In this document: in pieces, positions 1-8,376 of the stretch
Layout of the letters: the number at the start of each line of letters is the position of its first letter
Numbering within the stretch: position 1 is the stretch's first letter
Origin: Woeseia sp.
Lineage (GTDB): Bacteria > Pseudomonadota > Gammaproteobacteria > Steroidobacterales > UBA11654
Direction: 5' to 3'
Assembly: GCA_019653755.1 (NCBI GenBank)
Contig: BPCL01000006.1
Coordinates: forward strand, 1-64,000
Length of the DNA: 64,000 nt
Translations under genes and position numbers: made by a program
Notes under the pieces: model-generated
Databases searched by the model: none
Told to the model about the DNA's origin: nothing
Seen by the model: the letters and a program-made list of their open reading frames with translations, nothing else

Positions 1-2
1 GT

Positions 3-394
<392 letters not shown>

Positions 395-397
395 CTT

Positions 398-813
398 ATG
401 AGCCAATTAAGCTAGAAATTGTTAGTGCAGAAACACCCATTTTCTCTGGAGAGGCAACCATGGTTGTTGCTCCGGGAAAAAGACGGCGACTTGGGAATTG
501 CCCCCAAGCAACCCCCTGCTTACGACGCTTAGACCAGGAGAGATTGAATTTCCACAAAGAAGGCGAAGATAAAGATTATATCTATGTAACAGGCGGCATC
601 TTAGAAGTACAGCCCCATATGGTCACTATACTTGCAGACTCGGCAACACATTCTGATGAGCTAGATGAAGAGGCGGCACTTGAGGCGAAGAACCAAGCAG
701 AAAAGGCCCTAAAAGGCGCAGAAAAAAAGAAGATTTAGAACAAGCAAAAGGCCCAACTTGTAGAGGCTGCAGCTAGATATAGCGCCGTCAAAAAACTAAA
801 GGGAAAAAAGTAA
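398..813 (+). CDS. atpC: ATP synthase F1 epsilon subunit (multiple frameshifts)
   Basis: Epsilon subunit of F1, which couples and regulates ATPase rotation. Reading across indels gives an N-terminal beta-sandwich (EIVSAETPIFSGEATMVVAPG, then GDLGI and LRPGEIEF, then YVTGGILEVQP) and a C-terminal helical hairpin rich in E and K ending AARYSAVKKLKGKK at the TAA 811-813. At least four indels are needed, near 413, 480, 529 and 748, most in or beside homopolymers. Length when corrected is about 138 residues, normal for the family. It is the last gene of the atp operon, with glmU about 80 bases downstream. Confidence 0.93.
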
Positions 814-896
814 CCGTTTTTTAAAACCCCCTTAAAACTAGTAAAAAACCATAAATTCTATGTAAACTAGCCCTTTTTTTTTATAAAATTAGAATT

Positions 897-2261
897 ATGA
901 GCTTTTAAATAGTTTTTTGGCGGCAGGACAAGGACCAGAATGTCCTCAAAAAACCCTAAGGCCTTAAAAACCTTGGCGGGAAAAACCTATGTTATCTCAC
1001 GTTCTTCAGAGGGAGAAAATTAAACCCGACCAAACAATCGTTGTTCATTCTCCAAACCATAAAAGGGTTTAATAAAAAACCAGCAACTAATTTCAGTAAA
1101 ACCAAGTTTTTAGCTCAAGAACAACCCTGGGAAACCCGGGGACGCTCTTAAAGCGGGAACCCCAAACCTAGATAAAGGGAATAATTTTTGGGCTTGCTTG
1201 GAGATGTGCCGCTGGTAAAGGCAAAAACACTTAAAGCCCTAAAGAAGGGATTGAGAATGCAGACATTTTGGTTTTAACAACAAAGCTTGAAAAAACCCCC
1301 CCCTAGGGCGCATAAAAAGAGAGAGCAAAACAAAGTAATGGCGATTTTGAGGAGACTGAATGCAAAATGAAGAAAAAAAAATTAATGAAATCAACTCAGG
1401 GATCATCGCGTTTTCAAGAGAACACCCTTTAGGAGCTTCTTTCGGCTTAGATGCGTCAAACAAAAAAGGAAAAGTATTATCTAACTGAACCCATAGAAAT
1501 GGCCCACAACAAAGGGGGTTAAGTGGACACAATTATTACAAGCAGCAGGAGGTGTTTGGAGTGAACGATAAAAAAGACTTAGCAGAGGCCGAAAGGGTTA
1601 AAAAGAGCAGAACTAACAAACGCTCTTATGGAACAAGGGTTACAATCTGTGATCCAACAAGAATTGAATTAGAGGGGCTCTCAAATGTGGGGAGGGGCGT
1701 TTATATTGATGTAAACACTGTGTTTGAAGGAGATGTGGAATTATCCAACGGCGTCACGGTAAGACCGTTTACTTCAATATCCAACAGCTATATTGGAGAA
1801 AACACCCAGATTAAGGCATAAGCACGATAGATAACAGCAAAATAGGAAAGACTGCATTATAGGACCATATGCAAGATTAAGGCCTGGGTCAGACCTCAAA
1901 AATGAATCTAGAGTAGGCAATTTTGTTGAAATAAAAAAATCAACCATAGGAGAAAGGTCAAAAGTACCGCATTTGCCTACGTGGGGGACACAACAGTAGG
2001 CACAGACAGCAATATAGGTGCAGGGACAATCACTTGCAATTATGATGGCGCTAACAAACATAATACCCAAATAGGCGATAATGTTTTTATTGGGTCTGGT
2101 GTAGAGCTGGTCGCACCAGTTTTAATAGAAGACGGCGCAACCATCGGAGCGGGGTCAACAATATCCAAATCTGCACCCAAAGGAAAGCTTACCCTTGAAA
2201 GGGCTAAACAAAAAACCTTTTAGGGTTGGCAAAGGCCACCAAAAACAAGGATAAAAAGTAG
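897..2261 (+). CDS. glmU: Bifunctional GlcNAc-1-P uridyltransferase / glucosamine-1-P acetyltransferase (badly frameshifted)
   Basis: GlmU makes UDP-GlcNAc for peptidoglycan and LPS. The N-terminal pyrophosphorylase signature can be pieced together from 897: MSF-IV then LAAGQGTRM-like residues, KALKTLAGK, and [10 protein letters not shown], but in different frames. The C-terminal left-handed beta-helix is clearer from 1552: repeated hexapeptides ([61 protein letters not shown]). The tail GWQRPP resembles the family's C-terminal GWxRP. With one more indel the TAG at 2259-2261 overlaps the GTG of glmS. Ten or more indels make this the worst stretch of the window; I infer read error at a contig end, not a pseudogene. 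Confidence 0.88.
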
Positions 2262-4084
2262 TGTGTGGAATTATTGGTGCAACCTCTTCCAGGAGCGTCG
2301 GCAAGATCCTGATAAAAGGCTTACAATCAATGGAGTACCGCGGATATGACTCAGCAGGAATAGCGCTACACCAGAAAGAACAAATCTTTAGGTTAAGGGC
2401 TTTGGGCAAAGTCTCAAACCTTGAAGAGATGATGGTTGAGCACAAGCCCAAAGCAAAAACAGGCATAGCACACACAAGATGGGCAACACACGGCAAACCC
2501 TCAGAGGATAACGCGCACCCTCACGGATCAAACGATGAAATTTATATTGTTCATAACGGCATTATCGAAAACCATGAGCCCATAAGAACCAGGTTAAAAA
2601 ATGAAGGCTACCAGATAGCTTCACAAACAGATTCTGAACTAATAGCACACCTGATTCATTTCTATAAACAAAAATCAGGAAAGATCACACAAGCCCTCAT
2701 CGAAGCCACCAAAGAGCTTAAAGGCGCCTATTCTATTGCTGTAATTGACAAGGATAAAAAAGGTAAAGTTTTCGCCGCAAGACAAAAAAGCCCTCTTTTG
2801 ATTGGAAGGGGTATAGAGGAGAATTTCGTTGCATCTGACCCCTTAGCTATAGCGAACATCACCGAAGGATTTTACCTTTTGGAAGACGGGGATTTTGCCG
2901 AGATTAGCAAAGAAAAAATTAGGATATTTGATGAGACCTCCAAAGCGGTCCAAAGAAAAGAAACCCTGATAGCGGCAACGGCCACAGCAACAACTAGAGG
3001 CGGCTACAAACACTTTATGGAAAAAGAGATATACGAACAACCCGAGTCAATAGGCAATACAATAAACGGCAGACTGGGCGAGAACGATGTTCTAGACAAT
3101 ATTTTTGGCCTTGGTTCAAGCGATGCCTTTAAAGATATAAAAAGAATACAGTTTGTAGCTTGTGGCACTAGCCTGCATGCTGCTAAAACAGCAAGAAAAT
3201 GGTTTGAGGACATCTGCGAAACACCCTGCTATATAGATTTTGCTAGCGAATATAGATACAGAAACCCCTTGGTAGAAGAAAACACTTTGTTTGTTTCTAT
3301 TTCCCAATCCGGAGAAACAGCAGACACGCTTGCCGCATTAGAATATGCAAAGTCAAAAGACTATTTAGGAGCTGTTTCGATTTGTAATGTTCCAACAAGC
3401 ACAATGGCAAGAGATTCAGACTGGAAAATGTTTACCAATGCAGGCCCCGAAATAGGTGTAGCATCTACAAAAGCGTTTACTACCCAACTAGCAGCTTTGC
3501 TAATGCTCGCTATCTCAATAGCGAAAAGCCAGAACATAAACAAAGAAAAAAGAGCCGAAGCAACCCAAGACCTGAGAAACACACCTTCGTTATTACAGGA
3601 AGCTTTTGGCCTTAAAGCAGACATAGATCAAATCACCGAAAACATTGCTAAAAAAGACAAGCCCTCTACTTAGGCCGAGGAATGTTTTTCTCTATAGCTC
3701 AAGAGGGGGCCCTAAAACTTAAGGAAATATCTTATATTCATGCAGAGGCATACCCCCCCGGAGAACTTAAGCACGGACCATTAGCTTTGGTGGACGATAA
3801 AATTCCAGTTGTAGCTTTGGCGCCAGAGGAAGCCTGGTAGAGAAATTACTATCTAACCTTGAAGAGGTAAAGGCTAGAGGCGGAACTCTATACGTGTTTG
3901 GCAATGCCAAATCTAAAATAGAAATCAAAAGAGGTAGATTTATAAAAATGCCAGAGTGTGGGGCTTATAACGCACCAATTGTTTATACAATCCCGCTTCA
4001 ATTGCTCGCCTATGAGGTCGCCTGCCTTCGAGGCACGATCTTGACCAACCAAGAAACTTAGCTAAGTCCGTTACGGTTGAATAG
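2261..4084 (+). CDS. glmS: Glutamine:fructose-6-phosphate aminotransferase (three frameshifts)
   Basis: GlmS forms glucosamine-6-phosphate from fructose-6-phosphate and glutamine, the step before GlmM/GlmU. GTG start gives [10 protein letters not shown], with Cys2 as the N-terminal glutaminase nucleophile; [16 protein letters not shown] and NAHPH follow. SIS domains show VACGTSLHA and SQSGETADT. After 3673 the frame shifts ([33 protein letters not shown]), again near 3836, and again near 4043, ending [13 protein letters not shown] with TAG at 4082-4084. About 605 residues when corrected, the usual size. The last 24 bases of the gene and what follows recur twice downstream (see the repeats at 4219 and 5120). 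Confidence 0.95.
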
Positions 4085-4090
4085 TATCGA
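4067..4090. repeat. glmS 3' tail, copy 0 of a repeated att-like core
   Basis: The 11-mer TCCGTTACGGT (4067-4077) encodes the SVTV of the GlmS C-terminus. The stretch 4067-4090 matches 5138-5161 at 21 of 24 positions and continues past the glmS stop codon. Related sequence also lies at 4219-4247. The glmS end is the known attachment target of Tn7-type elements; here copies of the target itself are repeated. Confidence 0.85.
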
Positions 4091-4208
4091 TTGTCGAAGT
4101 AAACCATGAATAAAAATAAAATAATTTACCTCTTCATCTCCATGGTGGTTATTTTTGTTTTTATGTATTTGATAAAGTAAAAATGAAAAAAATTTTTTAC
4201 TTCGACAA
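4091..4208. repeat. 118-bp unit bounded by perfect 13-bp inverted repeats
   Basis: TTGTCGAAGTAAA at 4091-4103 is exactly reverse-complemented as TTTACTTCGACAA at 4196-4208. The left arm starts 13 bases after the glmS core and the right arm ends 10 bases before the next core. A 24-codon ORF fills the space between. This looks like a very small insert or a MITE-like unit; no transposase is nearby. Confidence 0.75.
4106..4180 (+). CDS. Possible 24-residue membrane peptide
   Basis: An ATG-to-TAA ORF whose product is a charged start (MNKNK) followed by a run of hydrophobic residues (IIYLFISMVVIFVFMYLI) and a terminal Lys, the look of a single-pass small membrane protein. It begins 2 bases after the left inverted-repeat arm and ends 15 bases before the right one. 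No strong Shine-Dalgarno is visible. It is unlike any gene I recognise; it may be real, or a chance ORF inside a mobile unit. Confidence 0.35.
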   Translation: MNKNKIIYLFISMVVIFVFMYLIK

Positions 4209-4218
4209 CCCTAACCAC

Positions 4219-4247
4219 TCAGTTACTGTGGAGTAATTCAAAACAGT
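4219..4247. repeat. glmS-tail-like core, copy 1
   Basis: TCAGTTACTGTGGAGTAATTC and the following bases match 5138-5166 at 23 of 29 positions. In the glmS frame it still reads HSVTVE-stop, like the true GlmS end KSVTVE-stop. It separates the 118-bp unit (4091-4208) from the SDR-bearing unit. AACAGTAAA (4242-4250), just after this core, is the inverted partner of TTTACTGTT at 5120-5128. Confidence 0.8.
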
Positions 4248-4281
4248 AAATTAAACAGCAAGCATTTTAATGGAGAGACAA

Positions 4282-5098
4282 ATGTCGATATATGACGGGA
4301 AAAAAGTATTAATTACTGGGGCTTCTGCAGGCATAGGATATGCTTTATCTGAAGAATTAGCCAAAAGAGGATCAGAAGTAATAGTCACTGCAAGAAGGAA
4401 AGACAGACTAGAAGCATTGGCTCAAAAAATTGAAAATACTGGAGGAAAGGCACACATATTTGTTGAAGATTTATCCCTGCCTGAATCCGGTAAAAAATTA
4501 TATGATCAAATCAAATCCGCAGGTTTAAACATTGATATTCTTATCAATAATGCTGGTTACGGACGTTGGGGAGAGCTGACAAGCCATGAAAGAGATGACT
4601 ATTCAAAAATGTTGCAGCTTAATGTAACTACCCTTACTGATCTTTGCCATTTATACATTCCGGATATGGTGGCTCAAGGTGGCGGAGGTATTATTAATGT
4701 TGGATCGATGGCATCTCTTTTGCCAATTCCTTACGCAAGCGTTTATTCGTCTTCAAAAGCATATGTTTTAATGTTTTCAGAGGCAATTCGTTACGAGTAT
4801 CAAGAAAAAGGGAATAAAAGTAATGGCTCTTTTCCCCGGAGGTACGGAGTCAGAATTTGCAAGCATTGCTACAGAAAAATCGGAAAAACTTACTAAAAGG
4901 TATCAAGAACGAGAGGGCTCAGCGGCTGGCGGTGCTATGCAAACCTCTCTAGAAGTTGCCATTGAATGTTTAGAGGCTTTTGAGAAAAACAAGCAATACG
5001 TTCTTTGCGGCGGTAGAAACCCCTTTTTATATAATCTAACAAGAATCATGTCTCGCCAACGTGTTCTTGAGATGACAGGGGACTATTTAAAAAAATAG
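4282..5098 (+). CDS. Short-chain dehydrogenase/reductase (one frameshift)
   Basis: A classical SDR oxidoreductase of about 271 residues with an N-terminal Rossmann fold. Visible are the cofactor motif TGASAGIG (residues 11-18), VTARR, the NNAG motif, the catalytic Ser (INVGSMAS) and YSSSK (Tyr and Lys). After an extra base in an A-run near 4818 the product continues as VMALFPGGTESEF. I chose the ATG at 4282 because GGAGAG sits 6 bases upstream; an in-frame ATG at 4270 lacks this. The gene is the only cargo between tail copies 1 and 2 and is framed by a 9-bp inverted repeat (4242-4250 / 5120-5128). The substrate cannot be told from sequence. Confidence 0.9.
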
Positions 5099-5119
5099 CA
5101 GGCTAGTTTGAAGTTATTA

Positions 5120-5166
5120 TTTACTGTTCCAAAACACTCCGTTACGGTGGAGTAGTTTCGAACAGT
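5120..5166. repeat. glmS-tail-like core, copy 2, inside an imperfect palindrome
   Basis: Contains TCCGTTACGGT (5138-5148), identical to the glmS tail, reading HSVTVE-stop. ACTGTTC at 5123-5129 pairs with GAACAGT at 5160-5166, and ACTCC at 5136-5140 pairs with GGAGT at 5149-5153; the two 18-base arms match at 15 positions. TTTACTGTT (5120-5128) is also the inverted partner of 4242-4250, on the far side of the SDR gene. Confidence 0.8.
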
Positions 5167-5186
5167 GATTTAAAAGGAATAGAACT

Positions 5187-5558
5187 ATGAATATGAAAGA
5201 AGCATTCATTTCTGTTTTAACGAACTGGAAAAACTTTCACGGGAGAGCATCTAGAAGTGAGTTTTGGTATTTCGTTTTAGCGAGCTTCTTGCTTGGAGGT
5301 ATTGTTGTTCTTTTTGAGATCGCAACAGGCATTGTTGATATTGAAAATTATAATAGGGGTGTATTAAGTATAATTTTAGAAATAGTTTTAGCAGTTCCAT
5401 CTATTTCAGTTACCTCAAGACGAATGCAAGATAGGGGATACTCGGGTTGGTGGCAACTATCATATTTAACCATTGTTGGTATTTTTGTTGTTCTTGTATG
5501 GTGCATGCTTCCAGCAAAAGAAGATGAAAATAAATGGGGAAGAAACCCCCTCTTTTAG
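5187..5558 (+). CDS. DUF805 small membrane protein
   Basis: A 123-residue inner-membrane protein of the DUF805 (YhaH/YhaI-like) family. The signatures are NFHGRASRSEFWYF at residues 16-29, then hydrophobic segments at about 26-50, 58-75 and 92-112, and the RRMQDRGYSGWW element before the last segment. The function of the family is unknown. It begins about 20 bases after tail copy 2, so it would be the first gene of a third insert, but no closing repeat was found. The ATG at 5193 is an alternative start. Confidence 0.88.
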   Translation: MNMKEAFISVLTNWKNFHGRASRSEFWYFVLASFLLGGIVVLFEIATGIVDIENYNRGVLSIILEIVLAVPSISVTSRRMQDRGYSGWWQLSYLTIVGIFVVLVWCMLPAKEDENKWGRNPLF

Positions 5559-5577
5559 AAAAATAAAACACTGTTTA

Positions 5578-5942
5578 ATGACGACTAAAATTAACCTTAA
5601 ATCAAAATTTGATAAATTCCATGAGCAATGGTCTCCGAAAATTATTGCAGAGATGAACGATTATCAATTTAAGTTAGTCAAGATAAAAAACGATTTTATA
5701 TGGCATCAGCATGAGGATACTGATGAGGTTTTTATTGTTATTGAAGGAAAAATTGGCATTGAGTTTGAACATAAAACCCTATTGAAATTAATGAAGGAGA
5801 AATGATAGTTGTCCCCAAGGGTAAAAAGCACCGACCTTTTGCTAAGAAAGAAGCAAAGATAATGTTGATTGAACCCAGGGGGGTAGTAAACACGGGAAAC
5901 ATTGAAAGCGAAATAACGGCACCAAGCGATCAGTGGATATAA
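5578..5942 (+). CDS. Cupin-domain protein (one frameshift)
   Basis: Small single-domain cupin of about 121 residues. The metal-binding motif is seen as WHQHEDTDEVFIVIEG (two His and a Glu), followed after an indel near 5785 by EINEGEMIVVPKGKKHRPFA, which holds the last His of the second cupin motif, and a tail ending PSDQWI at TAA 5940-5942. Such proteins are often metal-dependent enzymes or sugar/small-molecule binders; no specific role can be given. It lies 19 bases after the DUF805 gene in an accessory stretch. Confidence 0.85.
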
Positions 5943-5970
5943 CTCGCTTCGATTGCTTTATATTAAAAAG

Positions 5971-6426
5971 ATGAAAAAAATAATACTCATAATCTTGTTG
6001 ATGTTTTCACACGGTGGTTGGGCCCAAGAAAAACTTGATGCTCTCTTAGATGGCCTTCACCAGGACGCACACGAAGGTAATTTTCAGACCTACTTTGCCC
6101 GCTACAGCACAGACGCCGTTTTTTTGGGAACAGATAAAACTGAGCGCTGGACCATAGAGGAATTCAAAACCTATGCCAAACCAGCATTTGCAGACGGTCA
6201 TGGATGGACCTACGCAGTAGTCGATCGCAACTGGGAGGGAGACGGCAATACACGCTGGTTTGACGAGATTCTGCTCAATGAAAAGTTAGGACATTGCAGA
6301 GGGACTGGTGTTGTCCAACTGATTAACGGCGAATGGAAAATAGCCCACTATGCCTTGACCATGCTCGTCCCCAATGACATCGCTGCAGACGTCGGTTCGC
6401 AGACCCAGGAAGCTGATAAACTATGA
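5971..6426 (+). CDS. Exported SnoaL/NTF2-like domain protein
   Basis: A 151-residue protein with a cleavable signal peptide (MKKIILIILLMFSHGGWAQ) and one NTF2-like alpha+beta barrel (SnoaL/DUF4440 type): DALLDGLHQDAHEGNFQTYF, YSTDAVFLGTDKTERW, and a C-terminal GVVQLINGEWKIAHY strand. Proteins of this type in marine bacteria are usually periplasmic and of unknown function. The body of the gene is visibly richer in G and C than its neighbours, which suggests separate acquisition. I start at 5971, where the signal peptide begins, not at an upstream in-frame TTG. Confidence 0.82.
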   Translation: MKKIILIILLMFSHGGWAQEKLDALLDGLHQDAHEGNFQTYFARYSTDAVFLGTDKTERWTIEEFKTYAKPAFADGHGWTYAVVDRNWEGDGNTRWFDEILLNEKLGHCRGTGVVQLINGEWKIAHYALTMLVPNDIAADVGSQTQEADKL

Positions 6427-6450
6427 AAAACTTTTTATAAAAAAAAGCTT

Positions 6451-6800
6451 ATGAAAGAGTATTCTGGCGGCTGTCATTGTGGGGACATAAAATTCAAATT
6501 TTATACAAATGAGCCCGTCGAAATCTGGAAATGCAACTGCTCAATTTGCAAAATACTTGATTACGAACACCTTTTTATCAAGCACGATGACTTCAAAATT
6601 ATTAAAGGCAGTGAGCTAATAACTGACTATTCTTTTGGCACGGAACAAGCAAAACACTTTTTTGCAAAAAGTGTGGAATAAAGAGTTTTTATCAGCCTCG
6701 TTCGCATCCCGATTCATACAGCGTCAATCTAAAATGTGTGGCAGAACCACCCCAAATAAAAAACACAGTTTACTTTGATGGAAAGAACGAGTTTTCTTAA
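6451..6800 (+). CDS. GFA-family zinc protein (one frameshift)
   Basis: A member of the glutathione-dependent formaldehyde-activating (GFA/CENP-V) family, a small Zn-binding fold. Cys motifs: GGCHCGDIKF near the start, CNCSICK near residue 30, and, after an indel in a T-run near 6660, CKKCGIKSFYQPRS. About 117 residues when corrected, ending NEFS with TAA 6798-6800. Biochemical function is uncertain for most members. A second GFA gene lies at 63478-63927; the two are distinct paralogs, not copies. Confidence 0.87.
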
Positions 6801-6819
6801 AAGAAGAGTTTTTTTAACC

Positions 6820-8118
6820 TTATAAAAAAATAAACTTAGCTAGGAACACGACCAACAAAAACCAGGCACCCGAGGAAACCTTCTTCATATCACCCACAGA
6901 TATCTTGATCGATACGTAAGCTATAAATCCTAAAGCAATCCCATTGGCAATTGAGAAGGTTAGAGGAATCATAACAATCATAATTAACGAAGGGATCAGC
7001 TCAGTAGCATCAGACCAGTCGAGCTTTTCCATGCCGCCGAGCATTAGTATCGCTACATAAATAAGAGCTCCCGCAGTCGCGTAAGCAGGCACGATTGCCG
7101 CTAAAGGAGAAAAGAAAACAGCAACCAAGAAGAAAACCCCAACCACAACAGCAGTAAGCCCAGTTCTACCTCCTGCCTCAACGCCAGCTGAGCTTTCAAC
7201 ATAGCTTGTCACAGGCGCACAACCAAAAAAGGCACCCACAACACTTGAGCTGCTGTCAGCTTTTAAGGCTCGATCTAAACCTGCTGCATTTCCATTCTGA
7301 TCGACTAATTTTGCACGATTAGCAACACCTAAAAGCGTTCCAGTTGTGTCGAAGAAGTTTACAAAAAGAAAGGACATAATTACGCTTATCATCGCAAGAT
7401 CAAGCGCTCCCAAGATATCTAGTTTCATAAAAGTAGGCGCTATATCTGGAGGGAGGGCCAGCACCCCTTGAAATTGAACTAGCCCCAATAAAATGCCTCC
7501 CAGGGTCACCGAAAGCACACCAAGTATAATTGCACCAGGAACTTTGCGGATTGACAGTATTGCTATTAGAAGAAAACCCAGAGAGGAGAGCAATGTTTCT
7601 GGTTTTGTGAAATTACCTAGACTTAAAAAATTTGCCTCATTAGCAACAATAAGACCACCGCTTTTTAACCCAATAAAACCAATAAAAAGACCAACACCCG
7701 AACCCATTGCAATTCGAAGATTCAAGGGAATGCTATCTAACATCCATCGCCTTAATGGCGTAACACTCATAATAACAAACAAAACACCAGCTAAAAAAAC
7801 AGCCCCTAGAGCGACCTCCCAGGAATAACCCATTTCGTTGACGACGTTATAAGTGAAAAAAGCATTAAGACCCATCCCTGGAGCAAGCCCAACAGGCCAG
7901 TTGGCATAAACTCCCATAGCAATACAAGCGAATGCTGCAGCTAGACAAGTGCCAACAAAAGCGGCGCCTTGGTCCATGCCGCTTGCAGACATCAGTTGAG
8001 GGTTAACAAATATAATATAGGCCATGGTTATAAAAGTGGTAAACCCAGCCACAAATTCCTTTAAAGGAGTGGTGTTATGCGACTCTAACTTAAAAATTTT
8101 TTCTAGAATTTGACCCAT
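6820..8118 (-). CDS. NCS2/AzgA-type purine nucleobase permease
   Basis: A 432-residue inner-membrane transporter of the AzgA-like NCS2 family that imports adenine, guanine or hypoxanthine with protons. Seen are about 12 to 14 hydrophobic segments, the family start FKLESHNTTPLKEFVAGFTTF, GLAPGMGLNAFF, NFFDTTGTLLGVA, and APVTSYVESSAGVEAGGRTG, all typical. It is divergent from the TonB receptor gene and 2.7 kb from a purine-type phosphoribosyltransferase, which together suggest purine scavenging. Its exact base specificity cannot be read from the sequence. Confidence 0.93.
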   Translation of the reverse strand: MGQILEKIFKLESHNTTPLKEFVAGFTTFITMAYIIFVNPQLMSASGMDQGAAFVGTCLAAAFACIAMGVYANWPVGLAPGMGLNAFFTYNVVNEMGYSWEVALGAVFLAGVLFVIMSVTPLRRWMLDSIPLNLRIAMGSGVGLFIGFIGLKSGGLIVANEANFLSLGNFTKPETLLSSLGFLLIAILSIRKVPGAIILGVLSVTLGGILLGLVQFQGVLALPPDIAPTFMKLDILGALDLAMISVIMSFLFVNFFDTTGTLLGVANRAKLVDQNGNAAGLDRALKADSSSSVVGAFFGCAPVTSYVESSAGVEAGGRTGLTAVVVGVFFLVAVFFSPLAAIVPAYATAGALIYVAILMLGGMEKLDWSDATELIPSLIMIVMIPLTFSIANGIALGFIAYVSIKISVGDMKKVSSGAWFLLVVFLAKFIFL

Positions 8119-8376
8119 TTTTTTTATCCTAGTTTGCAGTCTATATAAAAAAAATGCTTTTGTGCAGAATCATCCGTTGAATGGAGATTTGATCCTTAGT
8201 ATTATTAAGTATGTTGGTTAATTTCCACAACGCGAAAAAACATTTGGTTCAAAACCATTGTGAGACGCAAGTAGGCGGAAGCTGAAGAAACGGATTCGTT
8301 TATCTCATGATCTCTTCTTCTTTTACCAACTCATTTTAACCGCTCTTTTCAAAGGGGTGAAAAAAAAGGAATTGAA
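8119..8376. other. Divergent promoter region between permease and TonB receptor genes
   Basis: A 258-base gap that must hold promoters for both genes. It contains TGGTTCAAAACCA (8245-8257), a 5-bp palindrome with a 3-base loop that could be an operator. A usable Shine-Dalgarno (AAGGAATTGAA) precedes the receptor ATG at 8377. I see no known riboswitch. Confidence 0.4.

Noticed and set aside
1239-1532. 97-codon minus-strand ORF within glmU
   Set aside because: It lies in the most error-ridden part of glmU and has no recognisable features.
4067-5166. Integron attC sites in the glmS-tail repeats
   Set aside because: The palindromes and cassette-like spacing invite this, but the core GTTACGG does not fit GTTRRRY, the matching RYYYAAC end is absent, and no integron integrase is in the window.
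5569-5575. CACTGTT as the closing arm of a third insert after 5166
   Set aside because: It matches the expected arm for only 7 bases and is not followed by a glmS-tail core, so it may be chance.
4085-6800. Tn7-like transposon at attTn7
   Set aside because: The location is right, but no tns genes or recognisable Tn7 ends are present, and Tn7 insertion does not copy the glmS tail.
8246-8256. GGTTCAAAACC as a tRNA T-arm
   Set aside because: No acceptor, D or anticodon arm can be folded around it; it is a short palindrome in a promoter gap.
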